DNA of 64,000 bases from Desulfobaculum sp044987625 (GCF_044987625.1 NZ_JBJDSB010000002.1:248001-312000), one strand, 5' to 3'; shown: positions 16,884 to 25,909, counted from the stretch's first letter. A program made the numbers and translations. Notes: generated by a model from the letters alone, not told the origin.

Positions 16884-17304
16884 TCCCCACAAAAGGGGAT
16901 TCATTGCGGAAATCAACGTGACGCCCTTTGTGGACGTCATGCTGGTTCTGCTTATTATCTTTATGGTCACCGCGCCGCTGATGACGCAGGGGCTGGAGGT
17001 GGACCTGCCGCAGACCAAAACCGTGCGGACCCTGCCGAAAGACAAGGACCACATGGTGCTGACCATCCGTGCGGATGGGACCATCTATCTGGACGAGTAC
17101 AAGGTGCCGCAGGGCGAACTGGGCGGGCACCTTCAGCGGCTGGTCAAGGCCGAGAACAAGTTCCTCTACATCCGCGCCGACAAGGCCGTGGCCTACGGCG
17201 TGGTGGTCGGCGTGATGGGCGAGGTGAAATCCGCAGGGATTGACCGCCTCGGCGTCGTGGCGGAGCCCGAAGACACCCGGCCTGCGCGGCCGGGCGAGAA
17301 GTAG
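16870..17304 (+). CDS. tolR: TolR/ExbD-type motor subunit
   Basis: 144 residues with a single transmembrane segment at about 18-40. The proton-carrying aspartate is Asp22 in NVTPFVDVMLVLLIIFM, the ExbD/TolR signature. A periplasmic domain follows. GGAGGAGTGAGGAC precedes the ATG, and the gene starts 14 bases inside tolQ, so the two are coupled. Confidence 0.94.
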   Translation: MADFNPHKRGFIAEINVTPFVDVMLVLLIIFMVTAPLMTQGLEVDLPQTKTVRTLPKDKDHMVLTIRADGTIYLDEYKVPQGELGGHLQRLVKAENKFLYIRADKAVAYGVVVGVMGEVKSAGIDRLGVVAEPEDTRPARPGEK

Positions 17305-17319
17305 TCTAGGCCGCGCACT

Positions 17320-18174
17320 ATGCGACTGCTCAGTTGGATTCTTTCCATAGCCCTTCACGGGGGCATCTTGCTTATGGCGGTATATCTGGCCACGCCTTCG
17401 CCCATGAAGGTGAATCTGGATGTGCCCGTCTATCAGGTGGACCTCGTGAAGCTGGCGCCCAAAAAGGGTGTGGCCGTGCCAAAACCCAAGGCCGCCGCCA
17501 AGCCCGCTCCGCCCCCAAAGGCCAAACCTGCGCCGAAGCCCCAGCCCAAACCCAAGCCGCAGGCCAACGAAATTGCCGCCAAGGTGGAGAAGCCGAAGCC
17601 AAAGCCCGAGGCTAAAAAAGCCCCGGAAAAGCCAAAGCCGAAACCGGCCCCCAAGCCGAAACCAAAACCAAAGCCAGAACCGAAGCCTAAGGAAAAAGCT
17701 CCGGAAAAGCCCCAGAAGTCCCGGCAGGACTTGCTGAACGAAGCCCTTGCACAGGCCAAAAAGGACGTGCAATGGAAGGAGCACCTCCAGCGAAAAACCG
17801 TGGAGCGCGAACTGGCGGCCCTGCGTGAGCAGGTTGCCAAACAGGACGCCACCCAGGCCGACGGCGCCGGCGGCGAAAGCGAAGAGGGCGTCTCCGCCGG
17901 TTTGGAGGAAATCTACGCCGCGCAGGTGAAGGCCATCATTCGCGAGAATTGGCGCTTTCCGTCCATTCCTGTGGATGCGGCCCTTGTGGCGACGGTGTAT
18001 CTGCGTGTAGGTCCCGAGGGGAGCATTACGGAGTCGCGCCTGTTGGCGACGTCCGGACGCCCCGATTTTGATTCCTCGGTCATGAAGGCCGTGCAGGAAA
18101 CGCGGCAACTGCCGCCCCCGCCCGGCACCGTCCGGCAGATTCGCATCAACTTCAATCTTCAGGACATGCAGTGA
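17320..18174 (+). CDS. tolA: TolA/TonB-like energy-transducing protein
   Basis: 284 residues: an N-terminal transmembrane anchor (1-24), a very long lysine-proline-rich spacer (about 50-135) made of KP repeats, an alpha-helical stretch rich in Q, E and R (about 135-170), and a C-terminal TonB/TolA-type domain (about 185-284, with YAAQVKAIIRENWRFP and VRQIRINFNLQDMQ). The position between tolR and tolB identifies it as TolA rather than TonB. It spans the periplasm to reach Pal and TolB. Confidence 0.9.
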   Translation: MRLLSWILSIALHGGILLMAVYLATPSPMKVNLDVPVYQVDLVKLAPKKGVAVPKPKAAAKPAPPPKAKPAPKPQPKPKPQANEIAAKVEKPKPKPEAKKAPEKPKPKPAPKPKPKPKPEPKPKEKAPEKPQKSRQDLLNEALAQAKKDVQWKEHLQRKTVERELAALREQVAKQDATQADGAGGESEEGVSAGLEEIYAAQVKAIIRENWRFPSIPVDAALVATVYLRVGPEGSITESRLLATSGRPDFDSSVMKAVQETRQLPPPPGTVRQIRINFNLQDMQ

Positions 18175-18175
18175 T

Positions 18176-19498
18176 ATGAGAATACTTCAGACGTTGGCCC
18201 TCGCCGTCGTCCTCGCCGTTTGCCTTTCGGCAACCGCGTGGGCGTCCGAGGCGCTGACTATCGATATCTACGGTCCCGGCCAGAGCCGCGTGAACCTTGC
18301 GCAGGCCGCGCCAAAAGGCCTCGACGCCGCGCCCGTTCCGGCCCTTGCTCCCACCTTCGGGCAGCTGGTGAGCCAGAACTTCTCCTTTTTGCCCTTCATC
18401 CGCGAAGTTGCGCCCACGGACGTCCTTGGCGGCGTTCAGCTTGCCGGAGTCTCCCGCAGCGGCATCGACTTTAAGCGCTTTCAGCTCAGCAAGGTTGACC
18501 TTGTCATGACCACGGGCTGGAAGCCCAATGGCCAAGGCGGCAGCCGCCTTGAGTGCCGGGTGTACGAGACCTTCACCTCCCGCCTCGTGGTGGGCAAGGC
18601 CTACTCCGGCGTTAACGAAAAGAACATCTCCCGTGTGGCGGACCTGTTTTGCGCCGCGTTTATGGAAGCCCTCACCGGGCGTGATGAGTATTTCCGTTCC
18701 ATCATCGCCTTCTCCAAGACCGGCAAGGACGGCAACAGGCAGATTTGGACCGTCACCCCGCAGGGACGCGAACTGCGGCAGGTGACCTATCTGCACGGCG
18801 CCAGCATCAGTCCGGCGTGGTCCCACACGGGCCGCTATCTCGCCTTTGCCCATCACAGCGACCACGACCACACCCTCGGCATTTGGGACTCCAAGGAGAA
18901 CCGCATCTTCCGGTCCAAGCTCCCCGGCACCACCATCGGCGGTACCGCGTTCAGCAAGGACGACCGGGTGGTCGTGGCCCTGACGCGCGGCAATATGGAA
19001 ATCTACGAGCTGACGCGCGACCTGCGGCGCATTCATAAAACGCTGGTGCAAAACTGGTCCATCGATGTGTCGCCATGCTTCACCAAGGACTATTCCACCA
19101 TGGCCTTCACCTCGGACCGTCGCGGCAACCCGCACATCTTTGTGAAGGATATGGAGTCTGGTAAAGTCACCCGCGTGACCTACGACGGCAAATACAACAC
19201 CAGCCCGTCCATCAGCCCCGATGGAAAGCTAATTGTCTTTTCCCGCCGTACACCGGAAGGGCACCGCATCTTTCTGCATGACATGCAGTCCGGAAAGGAA
19301 CGTCAGCTGACCTTCGGTCCCGGTAGCGATGAGGAACCCGCATTTTCCCCCGACGGGTACTTCATCTGCTTTGCATCAAACAGGTCAGGAGAGTATAAAC
19401 TGTATCTTACCACGCGGCATGGTGCGCAGCCCAAACTGTTGCCCACAGGTGACGGTGCGGCAACGCATCCAGTGTTCGGCCCGAGATACGGTGAATAA
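18176..19498 (+). CDS. tolB: Tol-Pal system protein TolB
   Basis: 440-residue periplasmic protein. A signal peptide ends near residue 23 (ATAWASEA). The N-terminal domain is followed by a six-bladed beta-propeller built from repeats such as ISPAWSHTGRYLAF, TSPSISPDGKLIVF and EEPAFSPDGYFICF. TolB binds Pal and cycles with TolA. The ATG is one base after the tolA stop. Confidence 0.95.
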   Translation: MRILQTLALAVVLAVCLSATAWASEALTIDIYGPGQSRVNLAQAAPKGLDAAPVPALAPTFGQLVSQNFSFLPFIREVAPTDVLGGVQLAGVSRSGIDFKRFQLSKVDLVMTTGWKPNGQGGSRLECRVYETFTSRLVVGKAYSGVNEKNISRVADLFCAAFMEALTGRDEYFRSIIAFSKTGKDGNRQIWTVTPQGRELRQVTYLHGASISPAWSHTGRYLAFAHHSDHDHTLGIWDSKENRIFRSKLPGTTIGGTAFSKDDRVVVALTRGNMEIYELTRDLRRIHKTLVQNWSIDVSPCFTKDYSTMAFTSDRRGNPHIFVKDMESGKVTRVTYDGKYNTSPSISPDGKLIVFSRRTPEGHRIFLHDMQSGKERQLTFGPGSDEEPAFSPDGYFICFASNRSGEYKLYLTTRHGAQPKLLPTGDGAATHPVFGPRYGE

Positions 19499-19686
19499 TG
19501 CCCGCGCCAAGGCGTTGACACCATTGTAACTCTCAAGAAATGACTTGTTCTTTTGTTGATTTTCGTATTATGGCGGGGTAGACCTGAAAAAGTCGAGGGC
19601 CGCGTGCGCCCTTCGCACCTGATGACGACGCAAAGGTTTTTCCTTTTTTAGGAGTAAAGTCCCTGAATCTGATCGAGGAGGATGTA

Positions 19687-20223
19687 ATGAGAACGAAACT
19701 CCTGGTGGTTATGGTCATGATGGCCTTTGTTCTGGCCCTTGGCACCGGCTGTGCCAAGAAGCAGATGAGCGCAGAACCCGCACCCGCTGCAACCCAGCCC
19801 GCAGACTCCAGCTCCGCTGATGATGCACAGCGCATCAAAGAGCAGGAACTGGCTGCCGAAAAGCAGGCCATGGTGGCCGCCGAACAGGCGATCACCGGCA
19901 ACAAGATCTACTTCGACTTCGACAAGTACGACCTGAAGCCCGAAGCAAAGAAACTGCTGACCGCCAAGGCCGAACTGCTGAAGAAGTACAGCTCTTGGAA
20001 GCTCCTCATTGAGGGACATTGCGATAACCGCGGCACCGAAGAATACAACCTCGCCCTCGGCGAACGCCGCGCCCGCGCCGCCTACGAATTCCTCGTAGTG
20101 CTCGGCGTGCCTTCCTCCCGCCTCAAGGTCGTTTCCTACGGCGAAGAGCGCCCCGCAGTCGACGAAAACAACGAGACCGCATGGGCCATGAACCGTCGCG
20201 ACGAGTTCAAGCTCTTCAAGTAA
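19687..20223 (+). CDS. pal: Peptidoglycan-associated lipoprotein Pal
   Basis: 178-residue outer-membrane lipoprotein. The lipobox is LGTGC with lipidated Cys22; an Ala/Pro/Ser-rich linker leads to an OmpA-type peptidoglycan-binding domain (about 80-178) with IYFDFDKYDLKP and GHCDNRGTEEYNLALGERRA. GAGGAGG is 6 bases before the ATG. It is separated from tolB by 188 bases, which contain a TTGACA and a TATTAT that are not ideally spaced, so it may have its own promoter as well as readthrough from tolB. Confidence 0.96.
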   Translation: MRTKLLVVMVMMAFVLALGTGCAKKQMSAEPAPAATQPADSSSADDAQRIKEQELAAEKQAMVAAEQAITGNKIYFDFDKYDLKPEAKKLLTAKAELLKKYSSWKLLIEGHCDNRGTEEYNLALGERRARAAYEFLVVLGVPSSRLKVVSYGEERPAVDENNETAWAMNRRDEFKLFK

Positions 20224-20252
20224 GACGCGACAAGTACGGTAGATACGACGTT

Positions 20253-20288
20253 AAAAACGCCGCCGGTGAAAACCGGCGGCGTTTTTTT
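20253..20288 (+). terminator. Terminator after pal
   Basis: 14-bp stem (AAAAACGCCGCCGG with CCGGCGGCGTTTTT, loop TGAAAA) and seven T residues, 30 bases after the pal stop. A repeat module begins shortly after it. Confidence 0.94.
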
Positions 20289-20325
20289 GTGGCCGACGTG
20301 GTCGTTACGCCTGGTTCAAGAGGTT

Positions 20326-20541
20326 GCCTTCGGCGACTTAAGGGGTGCGACCCCTTAAGAATCCCGAGGTTTTTGTGGCTGGAAGCCAGCCCCAAAAAAG
20401 GGTGTAGGCCATGCCGGGCGTGGGGTGAGTGGCCCGTGATGGCGTGGCAGGCGTGGGGGCGTGATTGCGGCCGTGCGGGTGCTGAGGGGCGTGGCGTATA
20501 AGGAGGATTCTTAAGGATGAAATCCTTAAGCCTGCGGAGCA
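20326..20541 (-). repeat. Hairpin module B1, subtype G
   Basis: 216 bp, in reverse orientation to the arrays at 37.6 and 50.2 kb. Reading on the + strand: end cap GCCTTCGGCGA, hairpin CTTAAGGGG/CCCCTTAAG, AATCCC, a hairpin with GGCTGG-AAG-CCAGCC and flanking T and A runs, a core of about 110 bp, then hairpin CTTAAGGAT/ATCCTTAAG and cap CCTGCGGAGC. It is followed 267 bp later by module B2. No coding sequence lies inside. Confidence 0.9.
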
Positions 20542-20592
20542 TAAAACGGGTGGCATGGCCGACGTGGTTGTAATGCCGGGTTCAAGAGGTTA

Positions 20593-20804
20593 GCTCCGCT
20601 GGTTTAAGGGCTTCGCCCTAAAAAATCCCAAGGTTTTGTGGCTGGAAGCCAGCCCCAAAAAAGGGGTGTAGGCCATGCCGGGCGTGGGGTGAGTGGCCCG
20701 TGATGGCGTGGCTGGCGTGGGGGCGTGATTGCAGCCGTGTGGGTGGTGAGGAGCGTGGCGTATAAGGAGGATTCTTAAGGATGAAATCCTTAAGCCTGCG
20801 GAGC
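20593..20804 (-). repeat. Hairpin module B2, subtype C
   Basis: 212 bp, same orientation as B1. The end cap GCTCCGCTGG is the inverted complement of the opening cap CCTGCGGAGC apart from one base, so this copy has terminal inverted repeats. Its end hairpin uses GGGC-TTCG-GCCC and is partly decayed on one side (CCCTAAAA). The T-run hairpin has one internal mismatch. Confidence 0.9.
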
Positions 20805-20822
20805 ATAAATACGCTCATCCTC

Positions 20823-20872
20823 AACGCCGCCACATGCCCAAATTTCCATAACCTGTGTGGCAGCGTTTTTTT
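20823..20872 (+). terminator. Possible terminator downstream of modules B1-B2
   Basis: Arms AACGC and GCCACA pair with TGTGGC and GCGTT across an unpaired base, with a loop of about 20 bases and seven T residues. The long loop makes it weaker than the others. Confidence 0.5.
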
Positions 20873-20939
20873 CTTGCACCACACGTTCCTAAATAGTAAA
20901 GATAGTTATTAGCGACAACATGAGCGTGGGGAGGCGATT

Positions 20940-21167
20940 ATGGCGCAGCCTGAAGAGATGTACCGTTGCCAGACGGTGAATTGCGGGTATGTGTATGACC
21001 CTGACAGGGGAGACCGGAAGGGCAAGATCCCTAAGGGAACGCAGTTTAGGGACTTGCCGGATACGTGGCGTTGCCCCATCTGTGGTGGCACCAAAAAGTG
21101 TTTTCGTCCTATGGCGGGGCCGGGAGCGGACGGCTCTACCGAATGTGAACTGCCTACTGAGCAGTAG
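20940..21167 (+). CDS. Rubredoxin with CX4C first cluster motif
   Basis: 75-residue rubredoxin-like electron carrier. The core GYVYDP, the FRDLPDTWRCPICGG segment and the second cysteine pair (Cys45, Cys48) are normal. The first pair is spaced by four residues (YRCQTVNCGY, Cys10 and Cys15) instead of two. I recall a similar CX4C rubredoxin (Rd-2) from Desulfovibrio desulfuricans. A tail of about 25 residues after the core is longer than in classical rubredoxins. GGGGAGGCGATT precedes the ATG. Single gene with its own terminator; partner unknown. Confidence 0.9.
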   Translation: MAQPEEMYRCQTVNCGYVYDPDRGDRKGKIPKGTQFRDLPDTWRCPICGGTKKCFRPMAGPGADGSTECELPTEQ

Positions 21168-21211
21168 CTGAATTTGTGTGTCCTCCTGTCCCGGTTGTTC
21201 GGGCATCACAC

Positions 21212-21256
21212 AAAAAGCGGCCGCATCCTCTTATGGGGATGCGGCCGCTCATTTTT
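21212..21256. terminator. Bidirectional terminator between rubredoxin and chemoreceptor genes
   Basis: 13-bp stem AGCGGCCGCATCC/GGATGCGGCCGCT with AAAAA on the left and CATTTTT on the right; the flanking genes converge. Confidence 0.85.
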
Positions 21257-21274
21257 GATGCGTCGGTGGCGCTG

Positions 21275-22939
21275 TTACTTGACGCCGTGCTCGCGCAGGA
21301 AGGGCCCGTATTTTCTGTCGGTGCCCTTGATGTGCCCGGTGAGCCAATCGCGCAGGAAGTTGAGCAGATCGCTGGAGACGTCCGCCTTGCCGGCTTTGAA
21401 GTTGCGGGCGAATTCGCCCACGGTGTCGGTGAACTTCTTGTGAATGCGCTTGTGGCTTGCGGTGTCTTCGTAACCGAACTTGTCGAAGTATTTTTCCTCG
21501 TGCCCGAAGTGGTAGACGGTGTAGTCGAGCAGTTCGTCCACGATTTTCTGGGTGACCTCACGGGCGTGTCCGCGCTTCATGGCGCGGTAGAGGGCGTTGA
21601 TGAGTTCGACGAGCTTCATGTGCTGCTTGTCGATTTCTGTCACGCCGACGGAGAGGTCTGAGGTCCAGTTGATGAGTACGTCGCTGGTGACGTTTTTAAG
21701 GTCGCCGATGAGGACGTTGAGCTCTTCGTTCATGCCGGTGAGCTCGTGGGCGGACTTGGCGGCGTTGATGATGCCGTCGGCGATGCGGGCGGCCACGTCG
21801 TTCACTTCGTCCACGGCGCGGTTGATTTCGACCATGGTCTGGGCCTGTTCTTCGGAGGCGGCGGCGATGGCCTGCACCATGATGTGGTTATCGTCAGCAA
21901 GCTGGGTGATGGCGGTCACGGCGGCGCCGGACTCGCGGGCGAGCTCGGCGGCGTTGTTGATGAGGGATGCGGCCTCGTCCATGCGCTCCACGTTGGCCTG
22001 TGCGGAATTTTGAATGCCGGTGATGGATTCGCCCACTTCTTTGGTGGCGGTCATGGTCTTTTCGGCGAGTTTGCGAACCTCGTCGGCGACAACGGCGAAG
22101 CCGCGGCCTGCTTCGCCGGCGCGTGCGGCCTCAATGGCGGCATTAAGGGCGAGAAGGTTGGTCTGGTCGGCAATGTCGTTAATGACGCCGATGACCTGCC
22201 CGATGCCCTGCGCCTGTTGGCCGAGGTCGTGCATGAGTTCCTTGAGGCCGTGGGTCATGCCGTCCACCTGAACGATGGCGTGCTGGGCCTGCGTCACGAT
22301 GTCTGCGCCCTGACGGGCCTGCTCGCGCGTGTTTTCAACGTTGAGGGCCGTTTCCTGCGTGTTGCGGGAAATGTCCGTGACGGCGGCGGCCATCTCCACC
22401 ATGGCGGTGGCGGTTTCCTGCATGCGCTCGCGCTGGGTCTTGGCGCCCTCGGCAATGGTGTCGGTCAGGTCCGTGATGTGCGCTGTGGCGGATGTGGTCT
22501 TGCTGACCATGGTGTCCAGCTTGGAGGCGACTTCGCCCATGCCTTGTTCGCGGGCTTCCTCGGCGATGCGGGAGGCCTCTGCGGCTTGGCGGATGGAATT
22601 GTCGGCTTCGCGCTGCTGGGCCTCAAGGCGCGCGGCGAGGGCTTCATATTCCTTCCGGTTTTCTTCGAGCTGGCGGATGGCTTCCTTGGCGGCGATGTCG
22701 AGGGGCTGCGGCTGGGCGCCCCTGGCCGGGCCGGCCAGCGTTTTGGCGACGGCCTCATTCATGGCGTACGCGCCCTGCGAGGCCAGCATGAAGGAGGCGG
22801 AGGCCAATACGGCGACAGCAAAGCTGACCGCGCCGACAAAGGTCATGGACGGATGCCCCAGCAGGGCGGCGAGGGCAAGGCCAAGGGCAAGCAGCACTGC
22901 CAAGGTCGTGGTCAGGGTGAAAATGTTTTTGTTCGTCAT
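21275..22939 (-). CDS. Methyl-accepting chemotaxis protein with C-terminal hemerythrin domain (DcrH-like)
   Basis: 554 residues. Two hydrophobic segments lie within the first 60 residues with only a few residues between them, so there is no periplasmic sensor. A coiled coil and the MCP signalling domain follow, including the hairpin tip IGVINDIADQTNLLALNAAIEAARAGE. Residues about 423-554 form a bacteriohemerythrin: WTSDLSVGV, IDKQH, HFGHEEKYF, HKRIHKKF and the final WLTGHIKGTD provide the His/Glu/Asp di-iron ligands. It should sense oxygen (or a related ligand) in the cytoplasm and signal to CheA. The start at 22939 follows GAGGATACC; the longer frame adds an unconvincing leader. Confidence 0.93.
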   Translation of the reverse strand: MTNKNIFTLTTTLAVLLALGLALAALLGHPSMTFVGAVSFAVAVLASASFMLASQGAYAMNEAVAKTLAGPARGAQPQPLDIAAKEAIRQLEENRKEYEALAARLEAQQREADNSIRQAAEASRIAEEAREQGMGEVASKLDTMVSKTTSATAHITDLTDTIAEGAKTQRERMQETATAMVEMAAAVTDISRNTQETALNVENTREQARQGADIVTQAQHAIVQVDGMTHGLKELMHDLGQQAQGIGQVIGVINDIADQTNLLALNAAIEAARAGEAGRGFAVVADEVRKLAEKTMTATKEVGESITGIQNSAQANVERMDEAASLINNAAELARESGAAVTAITQLADDNHIMVQAIAAASEEQAQTMVEINRAVDEVNDVAARIADGIINAAKSAHELTGMNEELNVLIGDLKNVTSDVLINWTSDLSVGVTEIDKQHMKLVELINALYRAMKRGHAREVTQKIVDELLDYTVYHFGHEEKYFDKFGYEDTASHKRIHKKFTDTVGEFARNFKAGKADVSSDLLNFLRDWLTGHIKGTDRKYGPFLREHGVK

Positions 22940-23052
22940 GGTATCCTCGAAAAAGTAAAACGCCGTGATGGCGGGTGATTGCACGCTCTCTGTTAGGAAT
23001 AATTCCTAACAACGGCTTGCAATCTGCCAGAAACCGCACCGGGAGGCAAGGG

Positions 23053-23553
23053 CTAGTTCATGAGCGGGGCCACCCAGTGAACGTAGGCCCAGCGCGCGCC
23101 CCACATGCAGAGCGCGGCGTACAATCCGGCAAGAAGGTCGTCTATCATCACGCCAAAGCCGCCAGGGAGCCAGTTCTCAGCGGCTTTTACCGGCCAGGGC
23201 TTGGCGATGTCGAAAAGGCGAAACAGCATAAAGCCGAGGAGAATTTGCCACGTGGTCATAATGGGGAAGAGGGCGAAAACCATCCACTGCCCAAGCACTT
23301 CGTCGATGACCACACTGCCGGGGTCCTTACTGCCGATGACGGCTTCCGCGCGGGTTGCGACCAGCCCGCCCACAAGAAAGAGCGCGGCGAGAATAAGGCA
23401 GCGCACTGTGGGCGACAGGGGCAAAAAGATAAAGGGCGCGGCGATGACGGCGGCGGCGGAGCCCCATGTGCCGGGAGCCTTGGGCAGATGGCCGATGGGG
23501 CCGAGGGTGGCGAATGCTGTGGCAATGCTGTCGGAGCGGGAAATGTGTGTCAT
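23053..23553 (-). CDS. pgpA: Phosphatidylglycerophosphatase A
   Basis: 166-residue membrane phosphatase that converts phosphatidylglycerol phosphate to phosphatidylglycerol. Motifs PKAPGTWGSAAA, VIDEVLGQW and LFRLFDIAKPWP are typical. The ATG at 23553 gives normal family length; the longer frame to 23775 runs through the terminator of maf and is rejected. Its ribosome-binding site is weak. Confidence 0.93.
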   Translation of the reverse strand: MTHISRSDSIATAFATLGPIGHLPKAPGTWGSAAAVIAAPFIFLPLSPTVRCLILAALFLVGGLVATRAEAVIGSKDPGSVVIDEVLGQWMVFALFPIMTTWQILLGFMLFRLFDIAKPWPVKAAENWLPGGFGVMIDDLLAGLYAALCMWGARWAYVHWVAPLMN

Positions 23554-23754
23554 GAAAGCGTGTCCAAATGCATGTTGTGGAATGAATGTGTTGTTTACGC
23601 CGACGCAGTAGGAATAGCAAGGCACACTGCGGCGCTGCGAAATGATGAAAAGGCCGGGTGACTTGGGCGTCTTCGCTTCGTGCAGGCGCTGAAAAGTGGC
23701 GCGTAGGAGGCGCTTTGCCATGTGCTTGTGCTGCGCTGTGGCGGCGTGCAGGGC

Positions 23755-23790
23755 AAAAAGAGACGGCCCCGGCAAAAGCTGGGGCCGTTT
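23755..23790 (-). terminator. Terminator after maf
   Basis: On the - strand: an 8-bp GC stem (ACGGCCCC/GGGGCCGT) extended by GCT/GGC pairing with an AAAA-type loop, followed by CTTTTT. Confidence 0.8.
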
Positions 23791-23808
23791 GGCGCGTGCG
23801 GGGGCCGG

Positions 23809-24444
23809 CTAGCGCTCCATGGCGCGTGGCCGGATGGCGCGGATGTCCTGTAGAACGTCCACCAGATGAGCCAGCGGCATGCCCACAACATTATTGTAGG
23901 AGCCGTTGATGCTCTGCACCAAAAAGCCGCCCTTGCCCTGAATGGCGTAGCTGCCGGCCTTGTCCATGGGTTCGCCGCTGCTGGCGTAGCTGAACAGCAC
24001 TTCCAGCGGTTGGGGGCCCATGGTGACCTCCGTCGCCACGGTAAAGGCGACGGGCTGAGACGCATGGGGATGAAAGACAGCGCAGCCGGACACGACGCGG
24101 TGGGTGTTGTCCACCAGCTTGGAGAGCATGAGCAGGGCCTCGTTTTGGTCCGAGGGCTTGCCCATGATTTCGCCGTCCAGCGTGACGACGGTGTCCGAGC
24201 CGATGACCACGGCGTCCGGGTAGTCCTCGGCAACGGCTTCGGCCTTGGCTATGGCCGCGCGCTGGGCGTAGTCCTCCGGCGATTCGTCCGGGGCTGGCGC
24301 GGGTTCGTTGCCGGGAGAGGGGATGATGTCGAATTCCAGACCGAGGTTTTCCAGCATTTCGCGCCGCCGGGGGGAACCGGAGGCGAGAATGATGCGTTGC
24401 GCGGCCTCGAAGGGACCGGGTTCTACGATGGGCTCAATATTCAT
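23809..24444 (-). CDS. maf: Maf-family nucleoside triphosphate pyrophosphatase
   Basis: 211 residues. LASGSPRRREML near residue 20 is the Maf signature; GSDTVVTLDGEIMGKPSD and AGSYAIQGKGG complete the active site. The family hydrolyses non-canonical or excess dTTP/UTP and has been linked to septum formation. It lies just downstream of lpdA, separated by a hairpin. Confidence 0.94.
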   Translation of the reverse strand: MNIEPIVEPGPFEAAQRIILASGSPRRREMLENLGLEFDIIPSPGNEPAPAPDESPEDYAQRAAIAKAEAVAEDYPDAVVIGSDTVVTLDGEIMGKPSDQNEALLMLSKLVDNTHRVVSGCAVFHPHASQPVAFTVATEVTMGPQPLEVLFSYASSGEPMDKAGSYAIQGKGGFLVQSINGSYNNVVGMPLAHLVDVLQDIRAIRPRAMER

Positions 24445-24471
24445 GCGCTCGTCTTTTCCGTTGGGAGAACA

Positions 24472-24504
24472 CGGGCCGGACGCCTCATGGAGGTGCCCGG
24501 CCCG
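24472..24504. terminator. GC hairpin between lpdA and maf, without T-run
   Basis: CGGGCCGG pairs with CCGGCCCG around an inner hairpin CGCCTC-ATG-GAGGTG. It lies after the lpdA stop on the - strand but has no U-tract on either strand, so termination is uncertain. Confidence 0.3.
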
Positions 24505-24532
24505 GTTGAATCCTGATGTATTGTCGTGATGC

Positions 24533-25909
24533 TTAGTTGTCTGTCTGCTCAGCAGTCAGCGCGTCAAGCAGGGCTTCGTCCAAAGTCGGATGCGCCCAGA
24601 TGATACGGTCTGCGTCGTCTTTCGTCCAGCCGTCATGAACGGCCAATGTTGCCGGGGTGATGAGGTGCGAGACCCCATGCCCTGCGGCGGTGACGCCGCA
24701 CACGCGGCCATTATGCCAGCAGACCTTGATGAACCCCTGCACGGCGGCGTGCGCCTGCGCGATGGGGTTGGCCGCCAGCATGGCGCGCGAGACGCGCACC
24801 GTCATGCCTTTGGCCTTGGCGTCCTCGGGCATAAGGCCGACGCGGAAGCTCTCGGGCGCGCCGTAGACGCACCACGGAACCGGGCCGGACTCGTAGGGCG
24901 TCTTGGCGGTGCCTGCGGCGTGAAGCGCGGCGTAGCGGCCCTGATGCGAGGCGGTGTGCGCTAGCATGGCCATGCCGTTCACGTCGCCAACGGCGTAGAC
25001 GTGTGCCGCACAACGCAGGTGCTCGTCAACCGGCAGAAAGCCTTTGGCATCCGGAGTGACGCCAAGGGCCGGCAGGTTCAGCCCGTCCGTCACAGGACCG
25101 CGCCCGGTGGCAACAAGGGCGACGTCCGCCGTGATGGTGTCGCCGGAGTCCAGCGTCAGCAGCGCGTGGTCGTCCTCGGTGACGAGGCTGGCGACGCGCT
25201 GGCCGGTGCGGATTTTCCACTTGGCGCGCTTGCACTGGCCGGCAAGGAGCTTGCTGACCTCGGGGTCCTCCCACGGGGCGATGCGGTCCATGGCCTCGAC
25301 GACGGTGATGCGCGAGCCAAGGCGCGAGAACACGCGGCCAAGCTCCAGCCCGATGACGCCGCCGCCTACGATAAGCAGGTGCTCCGGCACGTCCGTCAGG
25401 TCCAGCAGGGCGTCGGAATTGAGCACCCTGTCGCCGTCGGGCTGCATGCCGGGGAAGGCCGTTGGCGTGCTGCCGGTGGCAATGACGCAGGCGCTGTATT
25501 CAATGGTTGTGGCTTCGTCGCCGTCAATGGCAATGGTGCCGGGCGCGGTAAAGCGCGCGTGCCCGCGCAGTAGTGTGATGCCAAGGCCCGCCAGCTTCTT
25601 TTCCATGCCCGTTCGGCTTCCGGCAAGGAGCTTGCCCTTGCGGTCCTGCAGTGCGGGGAGGTTGAAGCTGATGTCGCCGGAGGCCACCTTCATCTTGGCC
25701 TGCGCGGCGAGGTCGCTGGCGCATTCCGTGGCGCCGAGGAAGAGCTTGGTGGGGATGCAGCCTCTGTTGAGGCAGGTGCCGCCAAGCTCGCCGCGTTCGA
25801 TGACGGCAACGGATTGCCCGCGCCGCGCGGCTTCCTCTGCGCTGGCAAAGCCGCCGGGACCGGCGCCGATGACGACAAGGTCGTACCGGACGAGATGGCT
25901 AGGCGTCAT
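24533..25909 (-). CDS. lpdA: Dihydrolipoyl dehydrogenase (L-protein of glycine cleavage)
   Basis: 458-residue flavoprotein. FAD motif GAGPGG at about 15-20, redox disulfide GGTCLNRGCIPTK (Cys46/Cys51), NAD motif GGGVIGLELG and C-terminal interface HPTLDE with the conserved His. It reoxidises the lipoyl arm of GcvH. It starts inside the end of gcvPB (11-base overlap), which ties it to the glycine cleavage operon rather than to a 2-oxoacid dehydrogenase. Confidence 0.96.
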   Translation of the reverse strand: MTPSHLVRYDLVVIGAGPGGFASAEEAARRGQSVAVIERGELGGTCLNRGCIPTKLFLGATECASDLAAQAKMKVASGDISFNLPALQDRKGKLLAGSRTGMEKKLAGLGITLLRGHARFTAPGTIAIDGDEATTIEYSACVIATGSTPTAFPGMQPDGDRVLNSDALLDLTDVPEHLLIVGGGVIGLELGRVFSRLGSRITVVEAMDRIAPWEDPEVSKLLAGQCKRAKWKIRTGQRVASLVTEDDHALLTLDSGDTITADVALVATGRGPVTDGLNLPALGVTPDAKGFLPVDEHLRCAAHVYAVGDVNGMAMLAHTASHQGRYAALHAAGTAKTPYESGPVPWCVYGAPESFRVGLMPEDAKAKGMTVRVSRAMLAANPIAQAHAAVQGFIKVCWHNGRVCGVTAAGHGVSHLITPATLAVHDGWTKDDADRIIWAHPTLDEALLDALTAEQTDN

